From NCBI GenBank assembly GCA_021296235.1, contig JAGWAS010000012.1, positions 522 through 56,600 on the forward strand: a stretch of DNA of 56,079 bases. The letters are read 5' to 3'. This document shows positions 55,312-56,079 of the stretch, piece after piece. The notes beneath the pieces were generated by a model that worked only from the letters and a program-made list of their open reading frames with translations, searched no databases and was not told where the DNA came from. Source of the stretch: Paracoccaceae bacterium. GTDB taxonomy: Bacteria; Pseudomonadota; Alphaproteobacteria; Rhodobacterales; Rhodobacteraceae. Position 1 is the stretch's first letter. Each line of letters starts with the position of its first letter. Made by a program: the position numbers and the translations under genes.

Positions 55312-56079
55312 TTAAGGCCGCAATCTCGGTTTGCATGGGCCCGGGGATGCTTGATTCCGCAACAGGCGTGCCGGCATTCTTCGGGATGCCGATTTCAGCT
55401 GTCCACAGGCCGCCATTATGTCGGTTCCCCTGGGGGTTCGAACCGGTGACGCGTATCCCGCCTTGTAGATTATGTCGGCAAATCGCCGGATCCGTTCCGG
55501 ATCCGATCGCTCATGAATGGCACTTGGCCATTCATTGAATGGAATCAAATTGACCTTTGCCGGGATGCCGCTGATCAGCTTGATCAACCGACGGGCATCC
55601 TCATCGCTGTCATTCACATTCTTAAGCATCACATATTCGAAAGTGATCCGATCCGAATTGGACAACCCCGGGTAATTCCGAAGGGCATCCAGCAACGTCG
55701 CGATGTTCCATTTCCGGTTTATCGGAACCAATTTGTTTCTCACCTCGTCGGTTGTGGCATGGAAGGATATGGCCAGGCGACACCCGATTTCCTCTCCGGT
55801 TCGCCGGATCGCCGGAACCACGCCCGAAGTGGACAGTGTGATCCGTCTTCTCGAAAGGCTGATGCCTTCACCATCCATCACCACCTTCAGTGCGTTCCTG
55901 ACGTTCTCAAAGTTGTAGAGCGGCTCACCCATGCCCATCAGGACCACGTTGGACAGGAGCCGCTTCTCGACCTTTGGGTGACGTCCCGGTGCGGGCCATT
56001 CGCCGAGATCATCCCGTGCCGCCAGAATCTGACCGACGATTTCGGATGGCTTTAGATTGCGCACCAGAGCTTGGGTGCC
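55312..56079 (-). CDS. rlmN: 23S rRNA/tRNA adenine-C2 methyltransferase RlmN, 5' part outside window
   Basis: The C-terminal ~255 residues of RlmN, a radical-SAM enzyme that makes 2-methyladenosine in 23S rRNA (A2503) and some tRNAs. The frame is open to the right edge, where it reads [17 protein letters not shown], the segment directly after the CxxxCxxC cluster motif, which lies outside. Seen here: [40 protein letters not shown] and the catalytic Cys in [13 protein letters not shown]. The first ~130 residues are missing because of the window edge. Confidence 0.95.
   Translation of the reverse strand, partial: GTQALVRNLKPSEIVGQILAARDDLGEWPAPGRHPKVEKRLLSNVVLMGMGEPLYNFENVRNALKVVMDGEGISLSRRRITLSTSGVVPAIRRTGEEIGCRLAISFHATTDEVRNKLVPINRKWNIATLLDALRNYPGLSNSDRITFEYVMLKNVNDSDEDARRLIKLISGIPAKVNLIPFNEWPSAIHERSDPERIRRFADIIYKAGYASPVRTPRGTDIMAACGQLKSASRRMPARLLRNQASPGPCKPRLRP

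Overview
The window looks like a chromosomal segment of an alphaproteobacterium, most likely a member of the Rhodobacterales or a close marine relative. Evidence: a dnaA-dnaN-recF block beside rpsT, mutM, ubiE and ubiB; HemY-type TPR and mitofilin-like membrane proteins; an HD phosphohydrolase and a 65-residue secreted peptide of types familiar from Rhodobacterales; and a TTG-tolerant start-codon style. This assignment comes from gene content and protein style only; no database was searched.

Layout. 1-614: end of a gene encoding 33-residue tandem repeats. 1428-7318: a probable guanidino-compound or betaine unit (arginase-family hydrolase, deiminase-fold enzyme and a three-part ABC importer). 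8429-18053: a two-gene biosynthetic operon, consisting of a 2353-residue single-module reducing polyketide synthase (KS-AT-DH-psiKR-ER-KR-ACP) followed by an 833-residue fusion of a thioester reductase with a sulfotransferase. 18273-22533: an RND efflux pump facing the operon. 22799-28430: HD phosphohydrolase, ahcY, DUF1761 protein, EVE protein, tsaD and hemD. 28464-38494: ubiE-ubiB, mutM, an enoyl-CoA hydratase, rpsT, a rhodanese, dnaA, dnaN, recF and tRNA-Thr(CGT); the replication origin is probably nearby. 38569-41352: HemY-like and mitofilin-like membrane proteins. 41795-46318: a five-gene Liv-type ABC importer followed upstream by the decayed end of an acyl-CoA ligase gene. 47393-49239: two oxidoreductases. 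49442-56079: envelope and tRNA/rRNA modification genes (mtgA, GST, queG, an SDR, two L,D-transpeptidases, a CAP-domain lipoprotein, rlmN).

The most interesting part is the PKS/reductase-sulfotransferase operon. The synthase has no thioesterase. The downstream fusion has the parts to release the ACP-bound chain reductively (aldehyde or alcohol) and then transfer sulfate to it, so the inferred product is a sulfated fatty alcohol-like polyketide. The RND pump next to it could export such an amphiphile, but that link rests on position alone.

Other points: the guanidino cluster has an unusually long permease; the acyl-CoA ligase upstream of the Liv operon is a multiply frameshifted relic; hemD lies back to back with tsaD without hemC; a strong intrinsic terminator ends the binding-protein gene; and several genes appear to start with TTG.
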